Assembly: GCA_031216915.1 (NCBI GenBank)
Contig: CM062297.1
Span: 529,998,971 to 530,062,970 of the forward strand
Reading direction: 5' to 3'
Length of the DNA: 64,000 nt
DNA from: Pictodentalium vernedei
Lineage: Eukaryota > Mollusca > Scaphopoda > Dentaliida > Dentaliidae
In this document: piece after piece, positions 12,393 through 23,064 of the stretch
Numbering within the stretch: the first letter of the stretch is position 1
How the letters are laid out: each line of letters begins with the position of its first letter
The notes under the pieces: generated by a model
Told to the model about the DNA's origin: nothing
What the model saw: only the letters and a program-made list of their open reading frames with translations
Database searches by the model: none
Made by a program: the position numbers and the translations under genes

Positions 12393-12690
12393 AAGAAGTG
12401 TGGAAAAATAAGAACGAGAACGGCCTAAACAGGAAGAAAGGATGGCTGGGTGGGTGGGGGGGGGGGGCACTGTTATTAGTCACTTAAGTTGTTGGGCTGT
12501 AGATATGACGACTATATGACGACAAGCTAAGGCGTCCATTGCAGGTTGAAAAGTGGCAGCACTGTTCAAGTCAATGAATAGTAATTAGTGCATTGTAACC
12601 CAAGTCCGGATGTTTGCAAAGGTTTGCGCCATGGATGCGTAACAGTTTAAAAAAATGCGACAATTTATTTCAGCAAAATTGGTTTGAAAA
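12393..12690. other. LINE 3' flank and unannotated DNA
   Basis: The first part resumes the LINE 3' UTR interrupted by foldback element 1. A G-run sits near 12458. I recognise nothing else. Confidence 0.5.
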
Positions 12691-13800
12691 CAGTGGCATA
12701 GGAAGAGGGCGGTAAGACTTTGGGTTATTGGTCTTCCATAGGAAATGTAGTAAGACGTCTTGTTGGGTTCACACCACCCATGGTAGGGACCTTTCGTGTT
12801 TTTACACCCCTAAAATCCCACAAGCCACCCCAACATAGATCTGCCCATAAGTACCTCAGCTGATTATATCGGTGCGCGGACAAAATCCCATCAGACAAAA
12901 TCCCATCCGGACAATATCCCAGATTTTTTATACGGACAAAATCCCAGCGGACAAAATCCCAGACATGGGCGGACAAAACACCAGGCAATATTTTTTCACA
13001 AAAAGCGGACAAAATCCCAGGTAGTATTTTTTTTCTGGCAAAAGCGGACAAAATGCCAGGAAATATTTTTGATTTACAAAAACAGTGTTTTGGTTGTTGT
13101 TTTACTCAAACTTCTCACTTTGTTTTAAACCGCCTGTCCGCCTATTTTTTCATCAATGAAACTTCAATCATGCCAGTTCTCAAACTTCTCACTTTGTTTT
13201 AAAATACCAGTCGTCATTAACATTAATTCTTGGTAAGCTCTCTCAGTTAATAACTATCCGAGTCCAAAACCATTGGCCAGCGACGCCTGAGAAGCTGTGA
13301 AGAAGTTGTGAATTGGTAACAAAACACCAACCTTTGAAAATAGCACTGGAAAAACAATAAACCTTGGCCAATTACGGTAGAACTGTTCTCAATTTTTAAT
13401 CTTATCAAAACATACTGCCTTCATTATTAGAAGTGTCACAGTATTGCATATTTTTTATCATAAATTAGTATAAACACACCTGGCTTAACCTATAGTTATT
13501 GTTGTTCTTTATACTTATTATCGCTGGTATTGTTATAATAAATCACTAGTTACTTTGAAGAACATAGTTACTGTGCTTATATTAATTCTGCTGTTAATGT
13601 TAATATTATTGATATTAAGAAATAAAAGTACTTGAATCCAATGGGATAAAAAATGATGTGGGATTTTGTCCGCTGGGATTTTGTCCGGATGGGATTATGT
13701 CCGATGGGATTATGTCCGGCGTTCGATTATATCAAGTTAATGATGTGAATCTGATTCTCAGAACATTCCGGATAGCATGATTTGGAGCACGTTTTTTTTA
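12690..13800. repeat. Dispersed repeat copy A, interrupted by foldback element 2
   Basis: 12690-12870 and 13725-13800 together match 14030-14375: the GGTCTTCC...TAGTAAGA block, TAAAATCCCACAAG, CATAGATCTG, then ATATCAAGTTAATGA and TGATTCTCA. Copy A carries foldback element 2 between its halves and copy B does not, which gives an empty-site comparison. The repeat has no coding signal. Confidence 0.75.
12871..13724. mobile_element. Foldback element 2, arms built from GGACAAAATCCCA repeats, 9-bp target duplication
   Basis: The left arm (12876-13065) has about eight copies of GGACAAAATCCCA and variants. The right arm (13655-13720) has four in inverse orientation (TGGGATTTTGTCC). GATTATATC flanks both sides (12862-12870 and 13725-13733). 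The paralogous repeat at about 14308-14318 has a single GATAATATC with no insert, which confirms the boundaries. There is no transposase inside, so it is non-autonomous. Confidence 0.85.
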
Positions 13801-14029
13801 AAAAACATTCTCCCAGTAAGACTCCCATCCCACCCCTAGTCTCAGTAAGATCACTTACCATCCTACCTGGAATGTCCCCCCCCCCCCCCCCAAACACACT
13901 TCAAATTCCTGACCCCCCGCTGGGTTAATTTGGTGTTTAGAAAATTTCGTTGGTTCTTGGGTGTGTGCATGGGTCCTCTCGAAACGGTGGAGATATCACG
14001 GATTTTGAAATGGCTTAAGATGGTAAGTG

Positions 14030-14375
14030 GTCTGGCAGAGGCTTTGGATAATGGTCTTCCCTCTAAAATATAGTAAGAAGTTTTGTTAGGGTTACACCAT
14101 CCGTGGTAGGAGCTCTTTGTGTCCTTCCACGCGTCCTTTTTTGTCCTTTCAGTCATTTGATGAACCCCACAGAATGTACCTGCTTCCTCCCCTTAACTTC
14201 AAATTCTTGGCTTCGCCACTGCTGTGCCCCCCCCCCCTAAAATCCCACAAGTCTCCCCACCCCACCCATCCCCAAAACATAGATCTGCAGCATAGATACC
14301 TCAGCGGATAATATCAAGTTAATGACGTGAAACTGATTCTCAAAACAACACGGACAGCACGATTTAGAGCATCAG
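14030..14375. repeat. Dispersed repeat copy B (empty site for foldback 2)
   Basis: This is an uninterrupted paralogue of 12690-12870 plus 13725-13800. It includes a C-run near 14226 and ends near GATTTAGAGC. Confidence 0.75.
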
Positions 14376-14392
14376 CACTTTATAAAAAAAAA

Positions 14393-14492
14393 AATGCCAC
14401 GGTATACCATGGAATAAATAACACGGTAAACCATGGTAAAGGTACCACGGTACATTGGAGCTGGTACCACGGTACATTTACCAAGGTATACG
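14393..14492. repeat. Cluster of short palindromic CCACGGTA/ACCATGG motifs
   Basis: Within 100 bp the motif (G)GTACCACGGTAC, or the related CCACGGTAtACCATGG, recurs about five times. It directly abuts the left arm of foldback element 3. No inverse partner cluster was seen, so it may be one arm of a broken fourth foldback element. Confidence 0.6.
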
Positions 14493-14654
14493 TGGTCAAA
14501 TATCATTTTGTCAAAACCCAGTTGGTCAAATCTCAATTGGTCAAATCTCAGTTGGTCAATAACATTTTCAAAATTTTCTGAGATTTATGGGGAGGTGGAG
14601 ATGTCAAATAAATAGAATAGAAAACAAATCTTAATAACTTTTCATATTTATTAA

Positions 14655-15062
14655 TTTATTTATTAATTAATATTTCTTTAGTTTTATTCATTTTTTGTCT
14701 TCCAAAGTTTGAAGAAAAAATGAATAAAACTGGAGAAATATTAATTTACGAATAACTGGAGACAAATTGTTACTAATTGATATTTTTCTGGTTTTATTCA
14801 TTTTTTGTCTTCCAAAATTTATTTTATGACCCTATAAGAGGGTAATAAGATGCAGTTTAGAAGAAAAAAAATGAAAAAAAACTGGAGAAATATTAATTAA
14901 TGAATATTCGGAGACAAATGGTCACTAATTAATATTTCTCTGGTTTTATTCATTTTTTGTCTTCCAAAATTTATTTTATGACCCTATAAGAGGGTAATAA
15001 GATGCAGTTTGGAAGAAAAAAAAATGAATAAAACTGGAGAAATATTAAAATTTAAATAATGA
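14655..15062. repeat. Three tandem hairpin units
   Basis: Each unit is an inverted repeat. ATTAATATTTCTCTGGTTTT and the following ATTCATTTTTTGTCTTCC are mirrored by GGAAGAAAAAAATGAAT and AAAACTGGAGAAATATTAA. The first unit (about 14670-14745) has almost no loop. The second (about 14778-14905) and third (about 14932-15050) have a roughly 45-bp loop with TATGACCCTATAAGAGGGTAA. The arm sequence starts at 14681, 14791 and 14943. Confidence 0.8.
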
Positions 15063-15139
15063 GTAATCGGCGACAAATTTCAGGTTTTTGTGAAAATAAT
15101 AATCAAAAATGAATACACAAAACACATCTTTTTTTCTAC

Positions 15140-15493
15140 TCAAAGTGAACATAAATATTTGGCTCTATCCAAGAACTCTTTTACAGAAAGATGACCTTCT
15201 GAAAGTTTAGTTTTGAGCTTATTCAGTTTTTCATCAACAGCCACATATTTCTTTTTCCTTTTTTGTGGTGGTTGACCACAATGTAATCGTGTAATTTTAA
15301 GTGTATTCATTCTGCTCTCACTTTTAAAAATTTCTACCAGTTTGTATATGTTTGGATGAGCCTTTCCAACAACTTTATTCAGTTTATTATGCCAACCCTC
15401 TACGTGATTATTTGTTCTACAGGATTCGGTCTTATCATGGTTCCACAATTTCACAGGAAAGGTGGCTGTCTGAAGAATCCAAATAGTCTCCAT
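15140..15493 (-). pseudogene. MULE-type transposase, C-terminal fragment
   Basis: The 117-residue product contains LWNHDKTESCRTNNHVEGWH followed by NKLNKVVGKAHPNIYKL. This resembles the conserved C-terminal end of MULE (Mutator-like) transposases found in many animal genomes. A Lys/Arg-rich stretch and a short coiled-coil tail follow, ending at the stop near 15140. The catalytic DDE core that should lie upstream on the minus strand (beyond 15493) is absent, so this is a remnant. It lies inside the foldback arms and so assigns the element to the MULE superfamily. Confidence 0.75.
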
Positions 15494-15732
15494 ATAGACG
15501 TTAGGATATAGTTAACCTCCTTCTCCATGATGTACCTAAGACTGATATTTGAAGAGAAACTGAAGAAATATATAGATTTAGATTTCTTTTGAAGTATGTC
15601 ATCAAAGAATTTCAAAGATTCTTTAAAAAATAACTTTAAAAACGTTTTTATTCTACCCAATCTGACAGCTTTTCTACATAGCCTGGGTTTCTAAATCCGT
15701 ATAAACCGAAGAAGATATTCTTGTTAAAACAG

Positions 15733-15950
15733 CCAAACCTCTCAGTATACAGTAGACTATTGTTATAAAAACGCTGACAATAATGATCATTAAGGCAGAA
15801 AAGAGCCAAACCTCTCAGTATACAGTAGACCATTGTTATAATAACATTGACAGTAATGGTCATTATAGCTGAAAGCAGGCCAACTTCTCAGTATACAGTA
15901 GAATATTGTTATAAAACACTTACAGTAATGGTAATTAAGGCAGACTTGAC
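15733..15950. repeat. 73-bp tandem repeat, three copies
   Basis: CTCAGTATACAGTAGA recurs at 15741, 15814 and 15887, a constant period of 73 bp. Each is followed by a TTGTTATAA...ACAGTAATGGTCATTA segment. It sits in the inner flank of the right arm of foldback element 3. Confidence 0.85.
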
Positions 15951-16145
15951 AACTAAGCTTCAATACAAGCTGGAAATATCACAAGCAAAAGTGAAAAAAA
16001 GTAAAAAAAAAGTTAAAAAATCCATCACAGAAATACATTACAAATACTTATAAAATTTAAAAAAAGTTGTTGACCAACTGGGATTTGACCAATGGAGATT
16101 TGGCCAACTGGGATTTGACCAAATAAGATTTGACCAAATGAGAAG

Positions 16146-16647
16146 GAACCGAAATAGGGAGGTTGTTGGGAGCACAAAATGAACGTAAGAACGACCCCAA
16201 TAATGGAACTTATTACCTAAAAACCAATATTTTCCGGGACTTTTTCATTTGTTTTTTCATTTAAAATATTTTTTACCATTACTGAACACCCATAATAGCA
16301 AGAAATTAAGTGAGAAATCTATATAATTACATTTTGGAGGGTCAGATTCTGTATTTTAAGTCAAATTCGATCAGTTTCGGTATTTAGTGGGACCCGTTAT
16401 TTTATAGCTCTTGGTTATGAACGCCCAAATAAATCCCATTGACCACAGTGCTAACATTTCACTCTCTGTACAACACACCAAGTTGTTGTGAAAAAAAATA
16501 CCTATACATGCACAATGTACATCATCTCTAGAAAAAACTAAACTGGAAAAAAATATATGTTACCACATGAAATTTCAGTTTAAATTTCGAATTTTCACAA
16601 CTACCGTAGGGTCTTGCACTAAATGACCTTCACACTTTTTTTTCCTA
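16146..16647. other. Unannotated AT-rich DNA
   Basis: I see no coding motif, repeat pair or RNA structure that I can support here. Confidence 0.5.
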
Positions 16648-17445
16648 ATAATAATAACTCTTTGGCCAGCCGCTGATTTGTCGCGGTCATCATAAGAGAA
16701 GGCCATCATTCCCTCTGCACCCCACCCCCTCTTCCCCTCCTCTCCTCCCAGCATTCAGATATAAACTGCTTAATAGTGTCCCTCACTTCCTCTTTTTCAA
16801 TTTCTTCAATAAGCATTCCTACCCTCTCCCTCGTGTCCCTCTTCAGCCATCTATCCTTTGTTTCTTCACCCCACTTCTGCATTATTCTTCCAGTAAATTT
16901 TATTCTATGAGGTATATACTGTGGGCATTCCAAGAGAAAATGTTCCAGGGTCTCCACTACTCCAGAGTGGCACATTTGGCATCCCTTTTCCCCATCTCTC
17001 CCAATTTTTCCCCGAAGCTACAGTGATCTTGATCTCAGTTTGAACAGCAGTGACCCTCCAAAGGTGCCATCTAGGTACTTCTCAAAAGCTGGCTTTTCTT
17101 TATATTGTAACCCCTGCAGTGATCTTTTCACGCTAACCCCTGCTCGCCAGTTTCGATTGCAATCTTCCATGACTCTCTCTTTGACAAACCTTTTGCCTTC
17201 TTTCATTCCTACTTCTATGTTTGTGACCTCTATAGAGTAATTGTCCATTAGTTCCCTCACATGTTTTGACCACCCCGTTTCTATATTAGAATTCCAAATG
17301 GTATCGAGCATCAATTTGCACCACCGGTTGTCAGGCAGGTTTCTCAAGTAGTTAAAGTAACACAGTTTTCCCAAATCTACCCTGTCCTTGATTTTCATCC
17401 ACCCAAGCTCCCCCCTTACTGCTTTCAAAGCTGCAGCATTACTCG
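16648..17445 (-). pseudogene. 3' half of an antisense LINE copy, split by the full-length LINE
   Basis: On the minus strand this is the 3' end of the same family as 17446-22390: the C-terminal ORF2 region with the CHSGVVETLEHFLLEC motif, then TTATTATTAGG at the tail. It ends abruptly at ATTACTCG (17438-17445), where the sense LINE begins. The remainder of the copy resumes at 22391. Confidence 0.9.
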
Positions 17446-17462
17446 TTCAGACGGAGGTAAGT

Positions 17463-18863
17463 ATGGAGGTAAATACGTGTAATATCGCGGTCCAGGTCAA
17501 CGGTGCCAACGGGGTAAGTATTGGTGTGCAGACAGAGGTCACTGGGGGTGTCGGTCAGAGCCGGGTTGGTGGGGCCACCGATGGCGATATTGGGCTTGAA
17601 GTTTGTAAACAGTGTTCTATGATGTATGGGGACTGTCGCTCGGTGGGATATGGAGAGGTATGTGCAAACTGCCAGGAAATCCTCCGCCTACTTGAGACAA
17701 TTGTTAAGTTTGAGGGGGAGATTGCTGAGCTGAAGGGAAAACTTGGTAGGGCGGGGCTGTCTGGAGTTACGCCTGTGAAAGTAGCTTTCCGAGAAGGATG
17801 GAAGGTTGTCGGTGGTTCCAAGAGGAAACATGGGGGTAGAACCTTTGATGTGAATGAGGTAGGTGATGAGGTGGGGGCTGCTAGAAAAGTACGTAGGACC
17901 GTTGAGGGGGGCCCAGGCCGGAGCAATGCTGTAAAGCGTTTGGCGTGGACTATCAAAAGTGGTAGGAAAGGGGGGCCAGAGAAGCAGGTAGATAGGGGTG
18001 TAAAGTCCAAAGGCAGTGGGGAGTGCAGCACCAGAAACAGATTTGATGTGCTCGATTCGGAAGAGACAGAGGGGGAGATGGAGGTAGTTGAAACAGATAG
18101 TAGCTTGGGGTCTAGGCCAGGAAAAAGGAGGAGGGATACGGGAGAAGACCAGGGGAGTAGTCCAGGTAGTTCAGGGCCTGGAAAGAGACGGAGGGACAAG
18201 GATAGGAGTAATCCTAGGTCAAAGATACCGATACCGATATTGATTCCGAGTGGGGCTGTTGGAGAGGAAGAGGACGCTGTAAACAATAGGAGACTAGAGG
18301 AGATAAATAGGGCGAGGGCCAAAAGTAAGTTGGTGGTTGCGGGAAGTAGCATAGTTCGGGGGATCGACAAGGTTGTCTGTGGTCCGGACAGTAAAAATAG
18401 AACAGTTCCGTGCTTTCCGGGGGCTAAAGTGGAGGACCTGAGGGATAGAGTGGACGGTATTGTAGCTGGGTCGGGGCCTGATCCGGTAGTGGTATTACAT
18501 GTGGGGTCCAATAACATCAGGGAGAGGAAATCAGTTCGTTTGGTGGACACATACAAGGACCTAATTAGTAAGCTACTTAGCAGGAATGCTCGGACCATCG
18601 TTTCAGGGGTGCTCCCCGTTATGGGTGGTGGGAATGAGAGAAACTCGCGGATTATGGCACTAAACGAGGAGCTGGAAGAGCACTGAAAAGACTTGGGAAT
18701 ACATTTCATTGACCACTGGGATTCATTCTGGGGACAAGGAGAGTTGTATGGGCGAGACGGATTGCATTTAAGTAGGATGGGTACAGACCTGTTGGGCCAA
18801 AAAATTTTGCAGGTGACTGGGCCTTTTTTGGAGAAAAGGGGGGTAGGGGACCACAGCCGATAA
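17463..18863 (+). pseudogene. LINE ORF1: zinc-ribbon-like N terminus and SGNH/GDSL esterase-like domain, one internal stop
   Basis: I chose ATG 17463, the first ATG after the element's 5' end. The N-terminal third has paired cysteines (CKQCSMMYGDCRSVGYGEVC, then ANC) and a leucine-rich coiled-coil-like segment. The middle is basic and glycine-rich with duplicated GKRRRD motifs. The C-terminal domain has SGNH-hydrolase-like blocks: block I VVAGSSIVRG, block III VLHVGSNN and, downstream of a TGA at 18684-18686, block V GRDGLHLS. The TGA therefore cuts the catalytic Asp/His block from the rest. Esterase-type ORF1 proteins are known in CR1-like LINEs. The reading frame continues to TAA 18861-18863. 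Confidence 0.75.
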
Positions 18864-18907
18864 CCCAGAGGGGCACAAATGCTGGGAACATAGGAAGAAC
18901 AACAAAC

Positions 18908-21900
18908 ATGCACAACACAGGGACATACCAGGGGTATAATAATGTGCCAGTGAGAACAAAAAAACAGATTCATTAAGTTTGGGTACTGCAACATCCAGGG
19001 TCTGCACAAGAAAGTAAGCGAAATATCAACAATGATGGACGAAGGAGACTTCGATATAATGGGTCTAAGTGAGACGTGGATACGACGGGATGAGCGGGTT
19101 GATCAGATGAAGGGTTGCGTGTGGATAGGAGCTGGGCGAACTGAGGGTCAGAAACGGGGTGGGGGTGTTGGCATCTACGCTAAAGAGGAATTACAGCCCT
19201 CATTGACTACAGATCTCACAGAAGCAAGGACTCAGATTCCAGTATCCAACGAAATAGTATGGGCAAAAATCAAGTTAGGAAGCAGGAGTGTTGCCGTTGG
19301 TGTTGTATACTTAGCAGTGGAGGGAAGTAAGCCTGAGTGGAATGATTCAATATATACAACTCTTAGATCGAATATCACAGAGCTTGGAAGCAGAGGGTTC
19401 AGTATTGTCCTAATGGGGGACTTCAATGGGCACATCGGGGATAAGGAGGAGGGCATACAGGGAGGTGATAGGAAAATTAACACGAATGGGAGGAAGATGT
19501 TGGACCTATCAAAAGAGCTTGGTTTAAAGATCCTGAACAGGGATGCGAAATGTAAGGGTAAATGGACCTGGGAGAGGAACGATAAGAAAACAATAATTGA
19601 TTATATACTCACTGACATTAGCGTATGGAGGGAGGTTATAGATGTAGAAATAGATGACGAGGGAAAAAATGACTTGGGTAGTGATCACAACCTGATAACA
19701 GTTAAGATTATGGGCAAAAAGACGAATAGAGACAGAAATACCTTCAAGGAAGTTTGGGGACTAAAACAAGGAACCGACTGGAAGCAGTTTCTGGAAAAAC
19801 TAAAACCAAATCTTGAATGTATACCTAGGGATGCAAATGTCCAGAGTATTTCAGATGGCATAGTAAATAGCCTAACAGAGGCAGGGAGGGATTGTATAGG
19901 AAGGGTGAGGGTCCCAACGAGAGAACTTGGATACAGGGTTAACGAGGGACTGAAAAAGGCTATAAAAGAAAGGAAGGTAAAATGCGCTGCTTACAGAAGA
20001 AGTAGGAAGCTTAAAGGGGTGGATAACAATGACACGAGACTAATGAAAGGAGAATATGAACTGGCACGGAGAAAGGTGAATGAGATAAAGAATAATAATA
20101 GGAAGGAGCACAATTGCAGTCTTGCCAGAACAATAAAGAAAACGGGGGGTTCGAGCTCAAACGTATTTTGGAACTGGATAAATAAACGGGGGAAAAGTAG
20201 TGTGCAGAGTATCAAAGTGGATGGGGAAAGTACAGAAGATAAAGGCCGTATCGCTTCAGAGTTAGTCAAGCACTGGGAAAAGATAAACGATAGGCGATGG
20301 GGCAGTGGGTCCCCACCAAAAAGAAATACACTGGTGGAGGAGAACCTATCCAATCGTGTATGTAGCGAAATAACGGCAGAAGAAGTGCGGAACGTGGTCT
20401 CGAAATTAAAAAATGGTAAAGCGGGAGGGACTGATGAAATTCCGAACGAATTCCTCAAAAATGGAGGGGAGGCACTTATTGAAGTCCTGACAAACCTTTT
20501 CAACCTGGCTCTGCGAAAGCAAGAGGTCCCCAGAGAGTGGAGGGAAAGTAAGGTGTCGTTCATACACAAAAAGGGGGATAAGGAAGTTCTAGATAACTAT
20601 AGGGGGATATCAGTTAGTAGTAACATCGGAAAAGTATTCTGTAAGGTCATATACGGTAGACTAGAGGAAGTTATTGAAGAGAAAGGTTTTTTAGGAGAAA
20701 TTCAAAATGGTTTCAGGAAAGGACGAAGAGTCACTGATCACCTATTTACACTCACCCAACTGATAGAATCAACAAAGGCTGAAAAGAAAAAGGTGTTTCT
20801 GGCATTTCTAGATGTGAAAAAAGCGTACGACCGAGTGTGGAGGGAAGGAATGTGGCGAAAGCTCGAGGGCATCGGACTGGGGGGTGACTTTGTGGGAATC
20901 ATGAAAGCACTGTATACAGATGTGCAAAGCCAACTCAGTCTAGGGAGTATCACTACAAAACGAGTCCCTATGGATATAGGCCTCAAGCAGGGGTGTATCT
21001 TTTCACCGATTTTGTTTGCATTGTATGTTAAAGATTTAGGGGACGAACTAATTCAGAGTGCGGAGGGGGTAAATGTTGGAGACATAAAGATACCAGGCTT
21101 ATTCTTTGCGGACGACATGGTGTTAATGTCTAGAACTGAACAGGGGCTAGAGAAACTGCTGGAAATTGTTGGTAGATATGGGAACACTTGGCGGCTCGAA
21201 CTAAATGAAAATAAAAGCAAGGTAATACCCGTTGGACGTAAGGTAGATATGACGAAGAGATGGAGAGTGGGGGAGTTCTCAATCCCCGAAGGGGAAAGCA
21301 AACAAATCACTGTAGGAGAAACGGGAGAGTATGAGTATCTAGGGGTAAGCATAAATATAACGGGAAGAGGGGTGTACAGAAATTACTCAGCCAAACTGAT
21401 TCTGAAGGGGAAAAAAATTCTGAACCAACTAAAACTTTTAGGGAAAAATAGTTTCAATAAGGTCTTTGTGGGGAAAACACTGTGGGAGAGGGTGGGTTTA
21501 CTAAGTATAACGTATGGCACGGACGTGATTCCATTAAACCAAACCGTTATTAAGAAGTTGGAAAGTACTCAGAATGATGCCGGCAGATGGATAACAGGGT
21601 CGAGTAATGCTGCAGCTTTGGAAGCAGTAAGGGGGGAGCTTGGGTGGATGAAAATCAAGGACAGGGTAGATTTGGGAAAACTGTGTTACTTTAACTACTT
21701 GAGAAACCTGCCTGACAACCGGTGGGGCAAATTGATGCTCGATACCATTTGGAATTCTAATATAGAAACGGGGTGGTCAAAACATGTGAGGGAACTAATG
21801 GACAATTACTCTATAGAGGTCACAAACATAGAAGTAGGAATGAAAGAAGGCAAAAGGTTTGTCAAAGAGAGAGTCATGGAAGACTGCAATCGAAACTGGC

Positions 21901-22340
21901 GAGCAGGCGTTAGCGTGAAAAGATCACTGCAGGGGTTACAATATAAAGAAAAGCCAGCTTTTGAGAAGTACCTAGATGGCACCTTTGGAGGGTCACTGCT
22001 GTTCAAACTGAGATCAAGATCACTGGAGCTTCGGGGAAAAATTGGGAGAGATGGGGAAAAGGGATGCCAAATGTGCCACTCTGGAGTAGTGGAGACCCTG
22101 GAACATTTTCTCTTGGAATGCCCACAGTATATACCTCATAGAATAAAATTTACTGGAAGAATAATGCAGAAGTGGGGTGAAGAAACAAAGGATAGATGGC
22201 TGAAGGGGGACACGAGGGAGAGGGTAGGAATGCTTATTGAAGAAATTGAAAAAGAGGAAGTGAGGGACACTATTAAGCAGTTTATATCTGAATGCTGGGA
22301 GGAGAGGAGGGGAAGAGGGGGTGGGGTGCAGGGGGAATGA
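18908..22340 (+). CDS. LINE ORF2: endonuclease-reverse transcriptase with C-terminal zinc finger
   Basis: The long open frame from ATG 19032 gives 1,102 residues, but endonuclease homology begins earlier (KFGYCNIQGLHKK at about 18978). The likelier original start is ATG 18908 in another frame, joined by a one-base change at the A7 run 18958-18964. Motifs: SETWIRRDE, VLMGDFNGHIG, DLGSDHNLI (endonuclease); NYRGISVSSNIGKVF, FLDVKKAYDRVW, GLKQGCIFSPILFALY and FFADDMVLMS near 21110 (RT); CQMCHSGVVETLEHFLLEC (C-terminal CCHC-like). If the N-terminal shift is real, this copy may not yield active endonuclease; the RT is otherwise intact. Confidence 0.85.
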
Positions 22341-22390
22341 TGGCCTTCTCTTATGAGGACCGCGACAAATCAGCGGCTGGCCAAAGAGTT

Positions 22391-23064
22391 ATTACTCGAC
22401 CCTGTTATCCATCTGCCGGCATCATTCTGAGTACTTTCCAACTTCTTAATAACGGTTTGGTTTAATGGAATCACGTCCGTGCCATACGTTATACTTGGTA
22501 AACCCACCCTCTCCCACAGTGTTTTCCCCACAAAGACCTTGTTGAAACTATTTTTCCCTAAAAGTTTTAGTTGGTTCAGAATTCTTTTCCCCTTCAGAAT
22601 CAGTTTGGCTGAGTAATTTCTGTACACCCCTCTTCCCGTTATATTTATGCTTACCCCTAGATACTCATACTCTCCCGTTTCTCCTACAGTGATTTGTTTG
22701 CTTTCCCCTTCGGGGATTGAGAACTCCCCCACTCTCCATCTCTTCGTCATATCTACCTTGCGTCCAACGGGTATTACCTTGCTTTTATTTTCATTTAGTT
22801 CGAGCCGCCAAGTGTTCCCATATCTACCAACAATTTCCAGCAATTTCTCTAGCCCCTGTTCAGTTCTAGACATTAACACCATGTCGTCCGCAAAGAATAA
22901 GCCTGGTATCTTTATGTCTCCAACATTTACCCCCTCCGCACTCTGAATTAGTTCGTCCCCTAAATCTTTAACATACAATGCAAACAAAATCGGTGAAAAG
23001 ATACACCCCTGCTTGAGGCCTATATCCATAGGGACTCGTTTTGTAGTGATACTCCCTAGACTGA
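22391..23064 (-). pseudogene. 5' half of the split antisense LINE copy
   Basis: On the minus strand this continues 16648-17445: RT palm (IGLKQGCIFSPILF, FFADDMVLMS) to the thumb, up to GGGTCGAGT, where the sense LINE interrupts it. It is 5'-truncated at about 23064. Together the halves make a roughly 1.46-kb truncated insertion. Confidence 0.9.

Larger units (their letters stand above)
14493..16142. mobile_element. Foldback element 3 (MULE-related), arms built from TTGGTCAAATCTCA repeats
   Basis: The left arm (14493-14560) has about five GGTCAAA(T)CTCA-like units. The right arm (16062-16142) has five in inverse orientation (GGGATTTGACCAA). Between them lie a tandem hairpin array, a MULE-type transposase tail on the minus strand and a 73-bp tandem repeat. 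I could not identify a convincing target duplication, so the exact ends are uncertain. Confidence 0.75.
17446..22390 (+). mobile_element. Nearly intact APE-type LINE of about 4.9 kb, nested in an older copy of itself
   Basis: ATTACTCG occurs at both junctions (17438-17445 and 22391-22398), a target duplication of 5-8 bp depending on how the ATT tail is counted. Outside it, the two halves of an antisense relative join in register. The element has a short 5' leader, ORF1 with an esterase-like domain, a spacer and ORF2. It is the least decayed element in the window. Confidence 0.9.

Noticed and set aside
12876..13065. CRISPR-like array of short repeats with variable spacing
   Set aside because: The repeats are 13 bp, spacing is irregular, an inverted partner array exists at 13655-13720, and a target duplication flanks the whole. 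It is a foldback arm in animal DNA.
15451..15863. Frames upstream of the MULE fragment as its missing catalytic part
   Set aside because: They lack DDE-type motifs and overlap the 73-bp tandem repeat. They do not continue the transposase frame.
17555..19009. Open minus-strand frame of 484 codons opposite LINE ORF1
   Set aside because: The sense strand has the zinc-ribbon and esterase motifs and the expected LINE order. The antisense product is Ser/Pro/Leu-rich, as expected from a G-rich, stop-poor complement.
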